Positions 8,022 to 16,570 of a DNA stretch of 64,000 nt are shown piece by piece; position 1 is the stretch's first letter, and each line of letters opens with the position of its first letter. Both the position numbers and the translations under genes were made by a program. A model generated the notes under the pieces. It searched no databases and had not been told where the DNA came from. It saw only the letters and a program-made list of their open reading frames with translations. Source of the DNA: Coriobacteriaceae bacterium (GTDB lineage: Bacteria; Actinomycetota; Coriobacteriia; Coriobacteriales; Coriobacteriaceae); contig JAUNDT010000002.1 of assembly GCA_030525945.1 (NCBI GenBank), positions 124,001 to 188,000 of the forward strand, written 5' to 3'.

Positions 8022-8768
8022 ATGGCTACCAAGATTAACATCCGTACGCTGCTCGAGGCTGGCTGCCACTTCGGTCACCAGACCCGTCGCTGGAACCCCA
8101 AGATGAAGCCGTTCATCTTCGGCGAGCGCAACAACATCTACATCCTCGACCTCAAGCAGACCATCGTCGAGGCCGACAAGGCTTACACCTTCCTCAAGGA
8201 GACCGCTGCCAAGGGCGGTAAGGTTCTCTTTGTGGGCACCAAGAAGCAGGCTCAGGAGGCCGTTAAGACCGCTGCTGAGCGCGCCAACATGCCTTACATC
8301 AACCAGCGCTGGCTCGGCGGCATGCTCACTAACTTCGTGACCATCCGCTCCCGCATCAACCGCCTCGAGGAGCTCGAGGGCATGGTTGCCGACGGCTCCA
8401 TGGCTCTGCGCGGCAAGAAGGAGCAGGCTGTCCTGGGCAAGGAGCTCGCTAAGCTTCAGGCCAACCTCGGTGGCGCCCGTGAGCTCAAGAGCACCCCTGC
8501 TGCTCTCTTCGTCATCGACACCAAGCGCGAGGAGAACGCCATCAAGGAGGCCAAGCGCCTCGGCATTCCTGTGGTCGCTCTCATCGACACCAACTCCGAT
8601 CCCGACGTTGTCGATTACGGCATCCCCTGCAACGACGACGCCATCTCCGCTATCCAACTCATGAGCGAGCTCTTCGCCGACGCTTGCCTGGCTGGTTCCG
8701 GCAAGGAGCAGATCTCCGAGGCCGAGATGGCCGCCGAGGCTCCTGCAACCGAGGCCGCTGCCGAGTAG
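8022..8768 (+). CDS. rpsB: 30S ribosomal protein S2
   Basis: 248 residues from the ATG at 8022, preceded by GGGAGG; an upstream in-frame ATG at 7986 would add 12 non-conserved residues. Family motifs: LLEAGCHFGHQTRRWNPKM, FVGTKKQAQEAV, NQRWLGGMLTNF, and PALFVIDTKREENAIKEA-type segment followed by VALIDTNSDPDVVDYGIP. The C-terminus is alanine- and glutamate-rich. S2 completes 30S assembly and helps bind S1 or mRNA. It forms the usual pair with tsf, 48 bases downstream. Codon use is strongly biased (AAG, CTC, GAG), as expected for high expression. Confidence 0.97.
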   Translation: MATKINIRTLLEAGCHFGHQTRRWNPKMKPFIFGERNNIYILDLKQTIVEADKAYTFLKETAAKGGKVLFVGTKKQAQEAVKTAAERANMPYINQRWLGGMLTNFVTIRSRINRLEELEGMVADGSMALRGKKEQAVLGKELAKLQANLGGARELKSTPAALFVIDTKREENAIKEAKRLGIPVVALIDTNSDPDVVDYGIPCNDDAISAIQLMSELFADACLAGSGKEQISEAEMAAEAPATEAAAE

Positions 8769-8816
8769 TTTCGCTCGATTCGCTTCTTACACGACGTCTC
8801 CCTGAAAGGAACGAAC

Positions 8817-9686
8817 ATGGCTCAGATTACCGCCGCTATGGTCAAGCAGCTCCGTGAGATGACCGACTCTCCGATGATGGAGTGCAAGAAGGCTCTCGTT
8901 GAGGCTGACGGCGACATTGACGCCGCCGTTGACATTCTCCGCAAGAACGGCCTCGCCGCTGCCGCCAAGAAGGCCGGCCGCGACACGAACGAGGGCGCTG
9001 TTGCCGCGTACATCTCCGAGGACGGCACCAAGGGCGCTCTGGCTGAGGTCGCCTGCGAGACCGACTTCGTTGCTTCCAACCCCAAGTTCACCGGCTTTGC
9101 CGCTGAGGTTGCCAAGGTTGTTTGCGACACCGACACCACCGATGTCGATGCTCTCATGGCTCTCGACATGAACGGCGAGACCGTCGAGGCTGCTCTCACC
9201 GAGATGATTCACGTCATCGGCGAGAACATGAAGATCTCCCGTGCTTCCGTCCGCAAGCCCGCTGCCGGTGGCGTTGCCAGCTACATCCACATGGGTGGCA
9301 AGATCGGCGTTCTCGTCGAGTTCTCCTTCGAGAAGCCCGAGACCGCTTCCGCCGAGGCCTACAAGACCTTCGCGCACGACGTTGCCATGCAGGTTGCTGC
9401 TACTGCTCCGATCGCCGCTGTTCGCGAGGACGTCGACCAGGACGTCATCGATCACGAGGTCGCCATCTACAAGGCTCAGGCCGCCGAGTCCGGTAAGCCC
9501 GAGGCCATCCAGGAGAAGATGGCCGTTGGCCGTCTCGAGAAGTTCTTCAAGGGCTTCGTCCTGAACGAGCAGGAGTTCATCAAGGATTCCAGCATGACCA
9601 TCAAGTCTTACGCTGAGAAGGTCTCCAAGGAGCTCGGCGACACCATCAAGGTTGTCGCTTTCGATCGCCTGGTCTGCGGCGAGTAG
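8817..9686 (+). CDS. tsf: Elongation factor Ts
   Basis: 289 residues. The N-terminal UBA-like domain reads VKQLREMTDSPMMECKKALV and the core has ACETDFVASNPKF, the contact region that displaces Mg2+ and GDP from EF-Tu. EF-Ts is the nucleotide exchange factor for EF-Tu in the cytosol. RBS GAAAGGAA precedes the ATG. A strong hairpin terminator follows, so rpsB-tsf probably forms a two-gene operon. Confidence 0.97.
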   Translation: MAQITAAMVKQLREMTDSPMMECKKALVEADGDIDAAVDILRKNGLAAAAKKAGRDTNEGAVAAYISEDGTKGALAEVACETDFVASNPKFTGFAAEVAKVVCDTDTTDVDALMALDMNGETVEAALTEMIHVIGENMKISRASVRKPAAGGVASYIHMGGKIGVLVEFSFEKPETASAEAYKTFAHDVAMQVAATAPIAAVREDVDQDVIDHEVAIYKAQAAESGKPEAIQEKMAVGRLEKFFKGFVLNEQEFIKDSSMTIKSYAEKVSKELGDTIKVVAFDRLVCGE

Positions 9687-9705
9687 CGTGACGCTTTAAC
9701 TTAAC

Positions 9706-9741
9706 GGCAGGTCGTGGGTTCGCGCCCACGGCCTGCTTTTT
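9706..9741 (+). terminator. Rho-independent terminator after tsf
   Basis: A GC-rich stem of about 12 bp (left arm 9707-9718, right arm 9725-9736, six-base loop) is followed by TTTTT at 9737-9741. Confidence 0.9.
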
Positions 9742-9781
9742 CATGTATAGAGGTTGCGCTCTAATGTCACACTGGCAACCC

Positions 9782-9790
9782 TGATAGAAT
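9782..9790 (+). promoter_or_regulatory. Candidate extended -10 promoter for pyrH operon
   Basis: TGATAGAAT is a TGN-extended -10 (TAGAAT at 9785-9790) lying after the tsf terminator and 29 bp before the pyrH start. No convincing -35 was seen. Confidence 0.45.
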
Positions 9791-9818
9791 AAAAGAAATT
9801 GCGTTAAAGGAGGATTCC

Positions 9819-10541
9819 TTGTCTGAGTACCAGTACAAACGCGTTCTGCTCAAAATATCCGGTGAGGCCCTCATGGGCAACGCCGAGTACGGCATCGATC
9901 CGGAGATCGTTGAGCGTATGGCGCTGCAAGTCAAGCAGCTCAATGACGAGGGCATCGAGGTGGCCATCGTCGTGGGCGGAGGAAATATCTTCCGTGGTGT
10001 TGCGGGTTCCGCCAAGGGCATGGAGCGCGCTCAGGCCGACTATATGGGCATGCTCGCCACGGTCATGAATGCGCTTGCTCTCCAGGACGCCATCGAGCGC
10101 ATTGAGTGCCCGTGCCGCGTCATGAGCGGTATTCAAATGAACGAGGTATGCGAGCCCTACATTCGCCGCCGCGCTATGCGCAGCCTGGAGAAGGGCGAGG
10201 TCGTCATTTTCGCTGCCGGTTCCGGCAACCCGTATTTCACGACCGATACCGCCGCCGCGCTTCGCGCGTGTGAGATCGGCGCCGATTGCCTGCTCAAGGC
10301 AACCAAGGTCGACGGCGTCTACGACATGGATCCCGTTAAGAACGAAGATGCCGTTCGCTTTGACAGCATCAGCTACCATGAGGTTCTGGTTCGCGGCCTG
10401 CAGGTCATGGATTCCACCGCAACCGCCCTGTGCCAGGATAATCATATGCCCATCATCGTTCTCAATATCGACGGTGATGACAATATCAAGCGTGCTCTTG
10501 CCGGTGAGCCGGTGGGTACTGTTGTTATGGAAGAGGAGTAA
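9819..10541 (+). CDS. pyrH: UMP kinase
   Basis: 240 residues. The start is a TTG at 9819, supported by a full AAAGGAGG Shine-Dalgarno (9806-9813) five bases upstream and by alignment of the first residues ([15 protein letters not shown]) with the family. Other motifs are [31 protein letters not shown] and [16 protein letters not shown]. PyrH phosphorylates UMP to UDP and is a homohexamer of the amino-acid-kinase fold, usually allosterically controlled by UTP and GTP. It is followed by frr three bases later, the classical pyrH-frr pair. Confidence 0.97.
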   Translation: MSEYQYKRVLLKISGEALMGNAEYGIDPEIVERMALQVKQLNDEGIEVAIVVGGGNIFRGVAGSAKGMERAQADYMGMLATVMNALALQDAIERIECPCRVMSGIQMNEVCEPYIRRRAMRSLEKGEVVIFAAGSGNPYFTTDTAAALRACEIGADCLLKATKVDGVYDMDPVKNEDAVRFDSISYHEVLVRGLQVMDSTATALCQDNHMPIIVLNIDGDDNIKRALAGEPVGTVVMEEE

Positions 10542-10544
10542 GAC

Positions 10545-11078
10545 ATGTCCGAGATTCGCGAGAACATGGATAAGACCCTTGAAAGCCTGAAGCACGACTT
10601 CTCCAAGGTTCGCACCGGTCGCGCCAATGCAAACATTCTTGCCGACATCACGGTTGATTACTACGGCGTTCCCACGCCTATTACCCAGGTTGCCGCCGTT
10701 AAGGTGCCGGAGGCCCATCTTCTTGTGATCGAGCCTTGGGACAAGGCGCTCGTCAATGCGATCGTTAAGGCCGTTACCGCCTCCGATCTTGGTATTACGC
10801 CCAACTCCGATGGCATCGTTGTGCGCCTGCCGTTCCCGGCGCCCACGGAGGAGCGTCGTCGTGAGCTCGTGAAGGAGTGCCGTGAGCTCGCCGAGCATGC
10901 GAAGGTCGCCATCCGCAACATCCGCCGCGATGCGAACAACAAGCTTGAGCGCGATGAGGAGCTCACTGAGGACGATGTCCGCCGTGAGCAGGCCAAGGTT
11001 CAGAAGGCCACGGATGAGTTCGTTGCCAAGGTCGACGAGATGCTCAAGGCCAAAGAGGCTGAGGTCATGGAGATATAA
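10545..11078 (+). CDS. frr: Ribosome recycling factor
   Basis: 177 residues, slightly short of the usual 185. Family signatures: DKTLESLKHDFSKVRTGRAN, VDYYGVPTPITQVA, IEPWDKALVNAIVKAV and IRNIRRDANNK. With EF-G it splits post-termination ribosomes. It lies three bases after pyrH and three bases before uppS, so the genes are tightly coupled. Confidence 0.97.
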   Translation: MSEIRENMDKTLESLKHDFSKVRTGRANANILADITVDYYGVPTPITQVAAVKVPEAHLLVIEPWDKALVNAIVKAVTASDLGITPNSDGIVVRLPFPAPTEERRRELVKECRELAEHAKVAIRNIRRDANNKLERDEELTEDDVRREQAKVQKATDEFVAKVDEMLKAKEAEVMEI

Positions 11079-11081
11079 TCC

Positions 11082-11867
11082 ATGAAATACGACGTAGATA
11101 AGTTCAACGCGTATTTTGCTGAGCATCCTGCGGACATTTCCATTGACGATATAGACATGGCGCGCATTCCGCGCCATGTCTCTTGCATCATGGACGGTAA
11201 TGGCCGCTGGGCTACGGCTCGTGGTCTCAGCCGCGGGGAGGGCCATAAGGCGGGCATTCTCGCTCTGCAAGAGGTCATCACCGCATGCGTTCGCATGGGT
11301 GTTGACGTGCTCTCGGCCTACGCTTTCTCCACTGAGAATTGGAATCGGCCTCAGGCTGAAGTCAATTTGCTCATGCATCTTTTCGCCAAAACGTTCGTTG
11401 ACGAGCTGCCGCTTCTCAAGCGCGAGAACGTTCGGGTTGAATTCCTCGGCGACATCTCCGCTTTGCCTAAGAAAACGCGGGATGTCTTCGAATACGGCTT
11501 GGAGCAGACGCGCAGCCATACCGGTATGACGCTGGCGCTTGCGGTGAATTACGGTGCGCGTGCCGAGCTCACGCGTGCTGCGCGGCTTATCGCCGAGGAT
11601 GTAGCCTCCGGGCGCTTGGCTCCTGAGGATGTCGATGATTCGGCAGTTGCCTCGCGTCTTTATACCTCGGACCTGCCCGATCCCGAGCTCGTTATCCGAA
11701 CCTCGGGGGAGATGCGCGTTTCCAACTATCTGCTGTGGCAGATAGCGTACTCAGAGTTTTATATCACGGATACCTATTGGCCCGATTTCGATCGCTGGGG
11801 ACTTGTTCGCGCAATCGCCGCTTTCCAGGGTCGCGATCGTCGTTTTGGAGGCCTCTCTGCCCAGTAG
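11082..11867 (+). CDS. uppS: Undecaprenyl (polyprenyl) diphosphate synthase, cis-prenyltransferase
   Basis: 261 residues. Conserved regions of cis-prenyltransferases are present: IMDGNGRWATARG with the catalytic Asp, YAFSTENWNRP, and the C-terminal ELVIRTSGEMRVSNYLLWQI then AYSEFYITDTYWPDFD. It condenses isopentenyl diphosphate units to the C55 lipid carrier used for peptidoglycan. It has about 25 extra N-terminal residues. It sits between frr and cdsA in the conserved order. Confidence 0.96.
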   Translation: MKYDVDKFNAYFAEHPADISIDDIDMARIPRHVSCIMDGNGRWATARGLSRGEGHKAGILALQEVITACVRMGVDVLSAYAFSTENWNRPQAEVNLLMHLFAKTFVDELPLLKRENVRVEFLGDISALPKKTRDVFEYGLEQTRSHTGMTLALAVNYGARAELTRAARLIAEDVASGRLAPEDVDDSAVASRLYTSDLPDPELVIRTSGEMRVSNYLLWQIAYSEFYITDTYWPDFDRWGLVRAIAAFQGRDRRFGGLSAQ

Positions 11868-11890
11868 CGGGCTCATGTGAGGAGTTAATT

Positions 11891-12751
11891 ATGCAGACTC
11901 AGTCTAACAACGCGAGCACGGAGGCCCAGCCGCAGGTCTCGGGTCGTTTCCATACGTTTGTCGTCCGCTCGGCGGCGGGTATCGTGTATGCCGTGCTCTT
12001 TATTGGCTCCTTGCTGCTCGGCGTTGTTCCCACAGCGCTGTTCACCGCTGTTATGGCTGGTCTGTGCTGCTATGAGTTCTACCGTATGGCGCGTATCGAC
12101 GGCAAGGTACCCAACGAGTTCGTCGGTCTTGTCGCGGCGGTCCTGTTTCCGCTCTCGGCACTTGTTGACGCTGTCTGGCTTACGGTCCTGAACTTCCTGC
12201 TGTTCCTGCTGCTCGGCCTTTGGTACGTGCAGAACTCGCGCACGCGCATGGCCGATGTCGCCATTACAGCGTTTGGCCCCCTCTACACCGGGTACATGCT
12301 TTCGGCCATTGTCCTGCTGCGCGAGGCGATCCCCGGCTTTGAGGGTGCCCTTCTGTCGATCGGCGTGTGCGCATCGCTTTGGCTGTCCGACTCTTTTGCC
12401 TATCTTGTGGGCAGTAAGTTCGGCAAGCACAAGATGGTTCCCAAGATCTCGCCCAAGAAGAGCTGGGAGGGCTTTTTCGGCGGCGTCCTCGGCTCCATTG
12501 CCGTGTGGTTGATCCTTTGGTCAACCGGGCTGTATGACCTCAACGTTTGGTTCGCTATCCTTTGCGGCGTCGTCGTTTCCATCATGGGCGTCTTCGGCGA
12601 TCTCATCGAGAGCCGCATCAAGCGCGGTGTAGGCGTTAAGGACTCCGGCAACTTGATTCCCGGCCATGGCGGCATGCTCGATCGCTCCGACTCGCTCATC
12701 ATCGGCGTCATCACCGCTTATATCATGTTGCACCTTGGGGGTGTCCTCTAA
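11891..12751 (+). CDS. cdsA: Phosphatidate cytidylyltransferase
   Basis: 286 residues from the ATG at 11891, chosen for the GGAG eight bases upstream; the frame stays open farther upstream into uppS but without support. Several hydrophobic segments make it an integral membrane protein (seven or eight predicted by eye). The signature region is present: LWLSDSFAYLVGSKFGKHKM, SPKKSWEGFFGG and PGHGGMLDRSDSLI. The enzyme makes CDP-diacylglycerol from phosphatidate and CTP, the precursor for both phosphatidyltransferases in this window. Its TAA overlaps the dxr ATG by one base. Confidence 0.95.
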   Translation: MQTQSNNASTEAQPQVSGRFHTFVVRSAAGIVYAVLFIGSLLLGVVPTALFTAVMAGLCCYEFYRMARIDGKVPNEFVGLVAAVLFPLSALVDAVWLTVLNFLLFLLLGLWYVQNSRTRMADVAITAFGPLYTGYMLSAIVLLREAIPGFEGALLSIGVCASLWLSDSFAYLVGSKFGKHKMVPKISPKKSWEGFFGGVLGSIAVWLILWSTGLYDLNVWFAILCGVVVSIMGVFGDLIESRIKRGVGVKDSGNLIPGHGGMLDRSDSLIIGVITAYIMLHLGGVL

Positions 12752-13929
12752 TGCAGCCGACCTTTGAGGGCCCCGTTCGGGTTCGCGTTGCGATCTTGGG
12801 GTGTACGGGCTCCATTGGTATGCAGGCTCTCGATGTTTGTCGCCAGCACTCGGATAAGCTCGAGGTCGTCGCGCTGTCTGCCCACTCTCGAACAAAGGAG
12901 CTCGTTGCTGCCGCGCGCGAGTTCGATGTTCACGCAGCCTGCGTGACGGACGAGACGCATGCCCAAGATCCCGTCCTCGGGGAGCTTCCCTCCGACTGCG
13001 AGTTGCTGGTTGGTCCGGATGGCGCGCCTGCGCTTGCACAGCGCGATGACGTCGACGTCGTGCTCGTTGCAATTGTCGGCGCAGCTGGCCTTGCGGCAAG
13101 CCATGCGGTTCTTAAGAGCGGTAAGCGTCTTGCGCTCGCCAATAAAGAATCCCTTGTTGTCGGCGGTGACTTGCTCATGCCTCTCGCCGCTCCCGGACAG
13201 CTGCTGCCGGTGGATTCAGAGCATGGTGCGATTTACCAATGCCTGATGGGCGAGAATCCCCGTGAGGCGCATTGCATATGGCTCACATGCTCAGGAGGTC
13301 CGTTTTACGGCCGTTCGATCAGTGAGCTTGCCCAGGTCACGCGCCACGACGCCCTTGCGCATCCTACGTGGAATATGGGTGCCAAGATCACCATCGACTC
13401 TGCAACGCTTATGAACAAGGGTCTCGAGCGTATTGAGGCTATGCACTTGTTCGGAATGGGCCTCGACCGTATCAAGGTTCTCATTCAACGAGAGTCCAAG
13501 ATTCATTCCATGGTCGAATTCGTCGACGGTTCTGTCATTGCCCATCTCGGGGCGTCCGACATGCGTATCCCGATTCAATACGCATTTTCGTATCCCGAAC
13601 GATGGGGCACACCGGCTCCTCGTGTGGACTTCCGCACCATCGGCCAGCTCACGTTCGGCGCGCCTGATATGGAGGCGTTCCGTTGCCTTAAGCTCGCCGA
13701 GGCTGCCGGTGAAGCCGGCGGTACTCTCCCTTGTGTTCTCAACGCCGCAAACGAAATCGCAGTTGATGCGTTTTTGCGTGACGAGCTGAGCTTCACGGGC
13801 ATTGCCGAGGTCGTCGAGGCGTGCATGGATGCCCATGACCGCTCTGATGTCGTCTCTTTCGAGCAGCTCTATGATGTCGACGCTTGGGCCCGTGCTCATG
13901 CGTCAACGCTTGTTGCCGCCCGCGGGTAG
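12751..13929 (+). CDS. dxr: 1-deoxy-D-xylulose 5-phosphate reductoisomerase
   Basis: 392 residues. The NADPH-binding GCTGSIGMQALDVC, the metal and substrate residues in ANKESLVVGGDLL and VDSEHGAIYQCL, and the DSATLMNKGLERIEAMHLFG block are all present. It catalyses the first committed step of the MEP isoprenoid pathway. The window also carries ispG and ispH, so the MEP route is in use here. It is translationally coupled to cdsA (TAATG). Confidence 0.97.
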   Translation: MQPTFEGPVRVRVAILGCTGSIGMQALDVCRQHSDKLEVVALSAHSRTKELVAAAREFDVHAACVTDETHAQDPVLGELPSDCELLVGPDGAPALAQRDDVDVVLVAIVGAAGLAASHAVLKSGKRLALANKESLVVGGDLLMPLAAPGQLLPVDSEHGAIYQCLMGENPREAHCIWLTCSGGPFYGRSISELAQVTRHDALAHPTWNMGAKITIDSATLMNKGLERIEAMHLFGMGLDRIKVLIQRESKIHSMVEFVDGSVIAHLGASDMRIPIQYAFSYPERWGTPAPRVDFRTIGQLTFGAPDMEAFRCLKLAEAAGEAGGTLPCVLNAANEIAVDAFLRDELSFTGIAEVVEACMDAHDRSDVVSFEQLYDVDAWARAHASTLVAARG

Positions 13930-13973
13930 CGTTGCTCTCGGTTTATCCGGGCGCTTTGAAACTGTTCACGTCT

Positions 13974-13995
13974 GGCCGCGTCCGCGCGGCCTTTT
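13974..13995 (+). terminator. Hairpin terminator or attenuator ahead of rseP
   Basis: GGCCGCG (13974-13980) and CGCGGCC (13985-13991), a four-base loop, then TTTT. It ends 14 bases before the rseP ATG, in the 80-bp dxr-rseP gap, so it could partially terminate the long upstream operon. Confidence 0.55.
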
Positions 13996-14009
13996 GATAG
14001 GGAAGATGC

Positions 14010-15443
14010 ATGGACGCCGTAATTGGATTTATTGCACCCATCTTCTGGGGCCTCGTTGTTCTTTCTGTTCTCGTGTTCGTGCACGAGGGCGGACATTTTC
14101 TCGCGGCGCGCGCATGCGGCGTCCGTGTTTTGGAGTTCTTTTTGGGTATGCCCTGCCGAATCCAGCTGAGTCGCACTTCGAAGCGCATCGGTACCAAATT
14201 CGGTATCACGCCGCTGCTTCTTGGTGGCTATGCGGAGATCTGCGGCATGGATCCGACTAAAGTTCCCTGTGCGCCCCGCGTGCTCACGTCCATCCATCGA
14301 CACGGTGTCTCGACGGTCGATGAGATCGCATCTGAGCTCGAGCTTTCCGTCCAAGAAGTGCAAGACGCGTGCATAACCCTGTACAACTGGGGCTCCATTG
14401 TCCCTCGCGAGTCAGGCTACGAGAGTCGCCCGGATGGATTTCCAGCTGCTTTCGCCTCCGTCCCTCGAGATGCTGCGGGCAATACGGTGTACGACGGCAA
14501 GGCATTTGACCGGGCACATGCCACCGCGGAAGGGGATCCATGGGAGCCTCCCATGGGGGAGATCGCGTTCTATAATCTCGAGCGCTCGCACACTTATCTC
14601 GGTGTTGGATTTTGGCGTCGGGCGTTCATGCTCATAGCTGGTATCGCCGTGAATATTGTCTGCGGCTTTTTGCTCGTGGTATCGGTGTATTCCGTTGTGG
14701 GCGTCGAAACCGTGCGCGACGTGAACGTCATCGGCTCCATTGAGCCCGATATGCCTGCCGAGGCGGCTGGGCTCAATCCCGGTGACCGCATCCTCAAGGT
14801 CAATGATGCCCAAACGAATACTTGGGTTGAGGTTGTTGAGGCTATCGACGGCTCTCCCGAAGGGAAGCCACTGAGCCTTTCCGTTTGGCGTCCGTCTGAT
14901 GCTTCCGATACGTACGACCACCTCGCCAACGACAATAATGCGGGATCCGATTCCTGGCTGAAAGAACACGGATCGTTCCACGCGATTGAGGTTTCACTCA
15001 CAAAGGACGGTATGTTGGGCATTAACGCCTCTGTTCAGACGGCTCGGTTGAATCCCATCGATTCCTGTCGCATTGCAGCAGACAACATCGCCGCCACGGC
15101 CGTGAACATCGCCCGGCTGCTCAACCCGAGCCACACCATGGAAATCCTGGACAACTCCACCTCGGTTGTTGGCATCTCCGTCATGTCCGCCCAGGCCGCG
15201 GCGGCTGGACCCGCGACGTTCCTCAACTTCGCCGCCATGATCTCCTTCTCTTTGGGCTTCATGAACCTGCTGCCCATTCCACCTCTTGATGGCGGCAAAC
15301 TTGTGATTGAGGTGATTCAGGCGGTGACGAAGCGGGAGGTTCCCCTTAAGGTTCAATCCGCCGTGTCCATCGCTGGCATCGTCTTGTTCGGCCTGTTGTT
15401 CATATACATGCTTCGCGCCGACATCCTCAGGTTCTTCCTGTAA
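14010..15443 (+). CDS. rseP: RseP/RasP-type site-2 zinc protease with inserted winged-helix-like region
   Basis: 477 residues. The HEXXH zinc motif is HEGGH at residues 25-29 in the first membrane segment, followed by GVRVLEFFLGM and LLLGGYAEICGM. A PDZ domain starts near GSIEPDMPAEAAGLNPGD, and the last zinc ligand region is NLLPIPPLDGGKL. These define an intramembrane metalloprotease that cleaves anti-sigma factors or signal peptides. Residues about 82-187, between the GGY strand and the FWRRAFMLIAGIAVN helix, form an unusual insertion of roughly 100 residues. Its first part (LTSIHRHGVSTVDEIASELE, then LSVQEVQDACITLYNWGSIV) reads like a winged helix. Position between dxr and ispG/proS is canonical. 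Confidence 0.9.
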   Translation: MDAVIGFIAPIFWGLVVLSVLVFVHEGGHFLAARACGVRVLEFFLGMPCRIQLSRTSKRIGTKFGITPLLLGGYAEICGMDPTKVPCAPRVLTSIHRHGVSTVDEIASELELSVQEVQDACITLYNWGSIVPRESGYESRPDGFPAAFASVPRDAAGNTVYDGKAFDRAHATAEGDPWEPPMGEIAFYNLERSHTYLGVGFWRRAFMLIAGIAVNIVCGFLLVVSVYSVVGVETVRDVNVIGSIEPDMPAEAAGLNPGDRILKVNDAQTNTWVEVVEAIDGSPEGKPLSLSVWRPSDASDTYDHLANDNNAGSDSWLKEHGSFHAIEVSLTKDGMLGINASVQTARLNPIDSCRIAADNIAATAVNIARLLNPSHTMEILDNSTSVVGISVMSAQAAAAGPATFLNFAAMISFSLGFMNLLPIPPLDGGKLVIEVIQAVTKREVPLKVQSAVSIAGIVLFGLLFIYMLRADILRFFL

Positions 15444-15457
15444 AGAGGGGAGTGGCT

Positions 15458-16519
15458 ATGGAAAAGCTTACCCGTGAACGTACTCGTCCCGTCCACGTTG
15501 GCGGCGTGCAGATCGGCGGCGGCGCGCCCGTCGCCGTCCAGTCGATGACCTGCACTCCCACGACTGACGCCGCCGCAACGCTCGCGCAGGTTCGTCAGCT
15601 CGCCGAAGCCGGATGCGACATCGTGCGCGTCAGCGTGCCGAACCAAGCTGCAGTTGAGCCCTTTGGCGTCGTGTGCCGCGAGAGCCCCGTGCCCATCGTC
15701 GCCGATATCCACTTCGACTATCGGCTCGCCATCGCGGCCGTTCGCGCTGGAGCGGCCAAGCTGCGCATCAATCCCGGCAATATCGGCAGTTGGGACCGGG
15801 TCGACGCCGTCATTGACGCTGCCGGAGAAGCTGGTGCCGCTATTCGCATCGGCGTGAATGCCGGCTCGCTTGATGAGGCCATTGCGCGCAGGGATGATTT
15901 GACGCAACCCGAAAAGCTCGTCGCCTCCTCGCTGCAGTTCGTCGAGCATTTCGAGCGCCGTGGTTTTACCGATATCGTGCTTTCCGCTAAGGCGCACAGT
16001 GTCCCCACTACGCTCGATACGTACCGTGCGCTTTCCCGAGAGCTGCCCCATGTGCCGCTCCATCTCGGCGTTACCGAGGCGGGCACGGTTCAGCAGGGCA
16101 CTATCAAGAGCGCGGTCGGCCTCGGTATCCTGCTTTCCGAGGGAATTGGCGACACCATGCGCGTTTCGCTTACGGCCGACCCTGTTGAGGAACCCCCGGT
16201 GTGCTGGGGCATCTTGCAGGCACTCGGCCTTCGCCGCCGCGGTCCGGAACTCGTGAGCTGCCCCACGTGCGGTCGCACCCAGGTTGATCTCATCGGCCTT
16301 GCCGAGAGCGTCTCCGAGCGACTTAAAGCCTGCGACAAGCCCATATCCGTCGCAGTTATGGGATGCGTCGTCAACGGTCCCGGTGAGGCGAGCGATGCCG
16401 ACGTTGGCGTTGCGTGCGGCAGGGGAGTCGGCATGGTCTTCCGTCACGGGGAGATCATTCGCAAAGTGCCCGAGGCCGGGATCGTCGATGCCCTCATGGA
16501 GGAGATCGATAGGCTCTGA
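15458..16519 (+). CDS. ispG: 4-hydroxy-3-methylbut-2-enyl diphosphate synthase (flavodoxin/ferredoxin)
   Basis: 353 residues from the ATG at 15458, five bases after the AGGGGAG ribosome-binding site; a GTG two codons earlier overlaps that site. Signatures: VAVQSMTCTPTTDA, VADIHFDYRLAI, LRINPGNIG, and the [4Fe-4S] ligands in LVSCPTCGRTQVDL and VMGCVVNGPGEASDADVG. It converts MEcPP to HMBPP in the MEP pathway, the step before IspH. Confidence 0.96.
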   Translation: MEKLTRERTRPVHVGGVQIGGGAPVAVQSMTCTPTTDAAATLAQVRQLAEAGCDIVRVSVPNQAAVEPFGVVCRESPVPIVADIHFDYRLAIAAVRAGAAKLRINPGNIGSWDRVDAVIDAAGEAGAAIRIGVNAGSLDEAIARRDDLTQPEKLVASSLQFVEHFERRGFTDIVLSAKAHSVPTTLDTYRALSRELPHVPLHLGVTEAGTVQQGTIKSAVGLGILLSEGIGDTMRVSLTADPVEEPPVCWGILQALGLRRRGPELVSCPTCGRTQVDLIGLAESVSERLKACDKPISVAVMGCVVNGPGEASDADVGVACGRGVGMVFRHGEIIRKVPEAGIVDALMEEIDRL

Positions 16520-16570
16520 TAATCCCTGTTATCATGTTCAAGTTACGTTCATTGCTATAAGGAGGCCGCT

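Noticed and set aside
9804-11519. Minus-strand open frame of 571 codons opposite pyrH-frr-uppS
   Set aside because: It covers three well-supported genes in opposite direction and has only Leu/Val/Asp-rich low-complexity translation typical of antisense frames.
16520-16570. Possible T-box or other riboswitch before proS
   Set aside because: The gap is only 51 bases, too short for a T-box, and shows no such signature.
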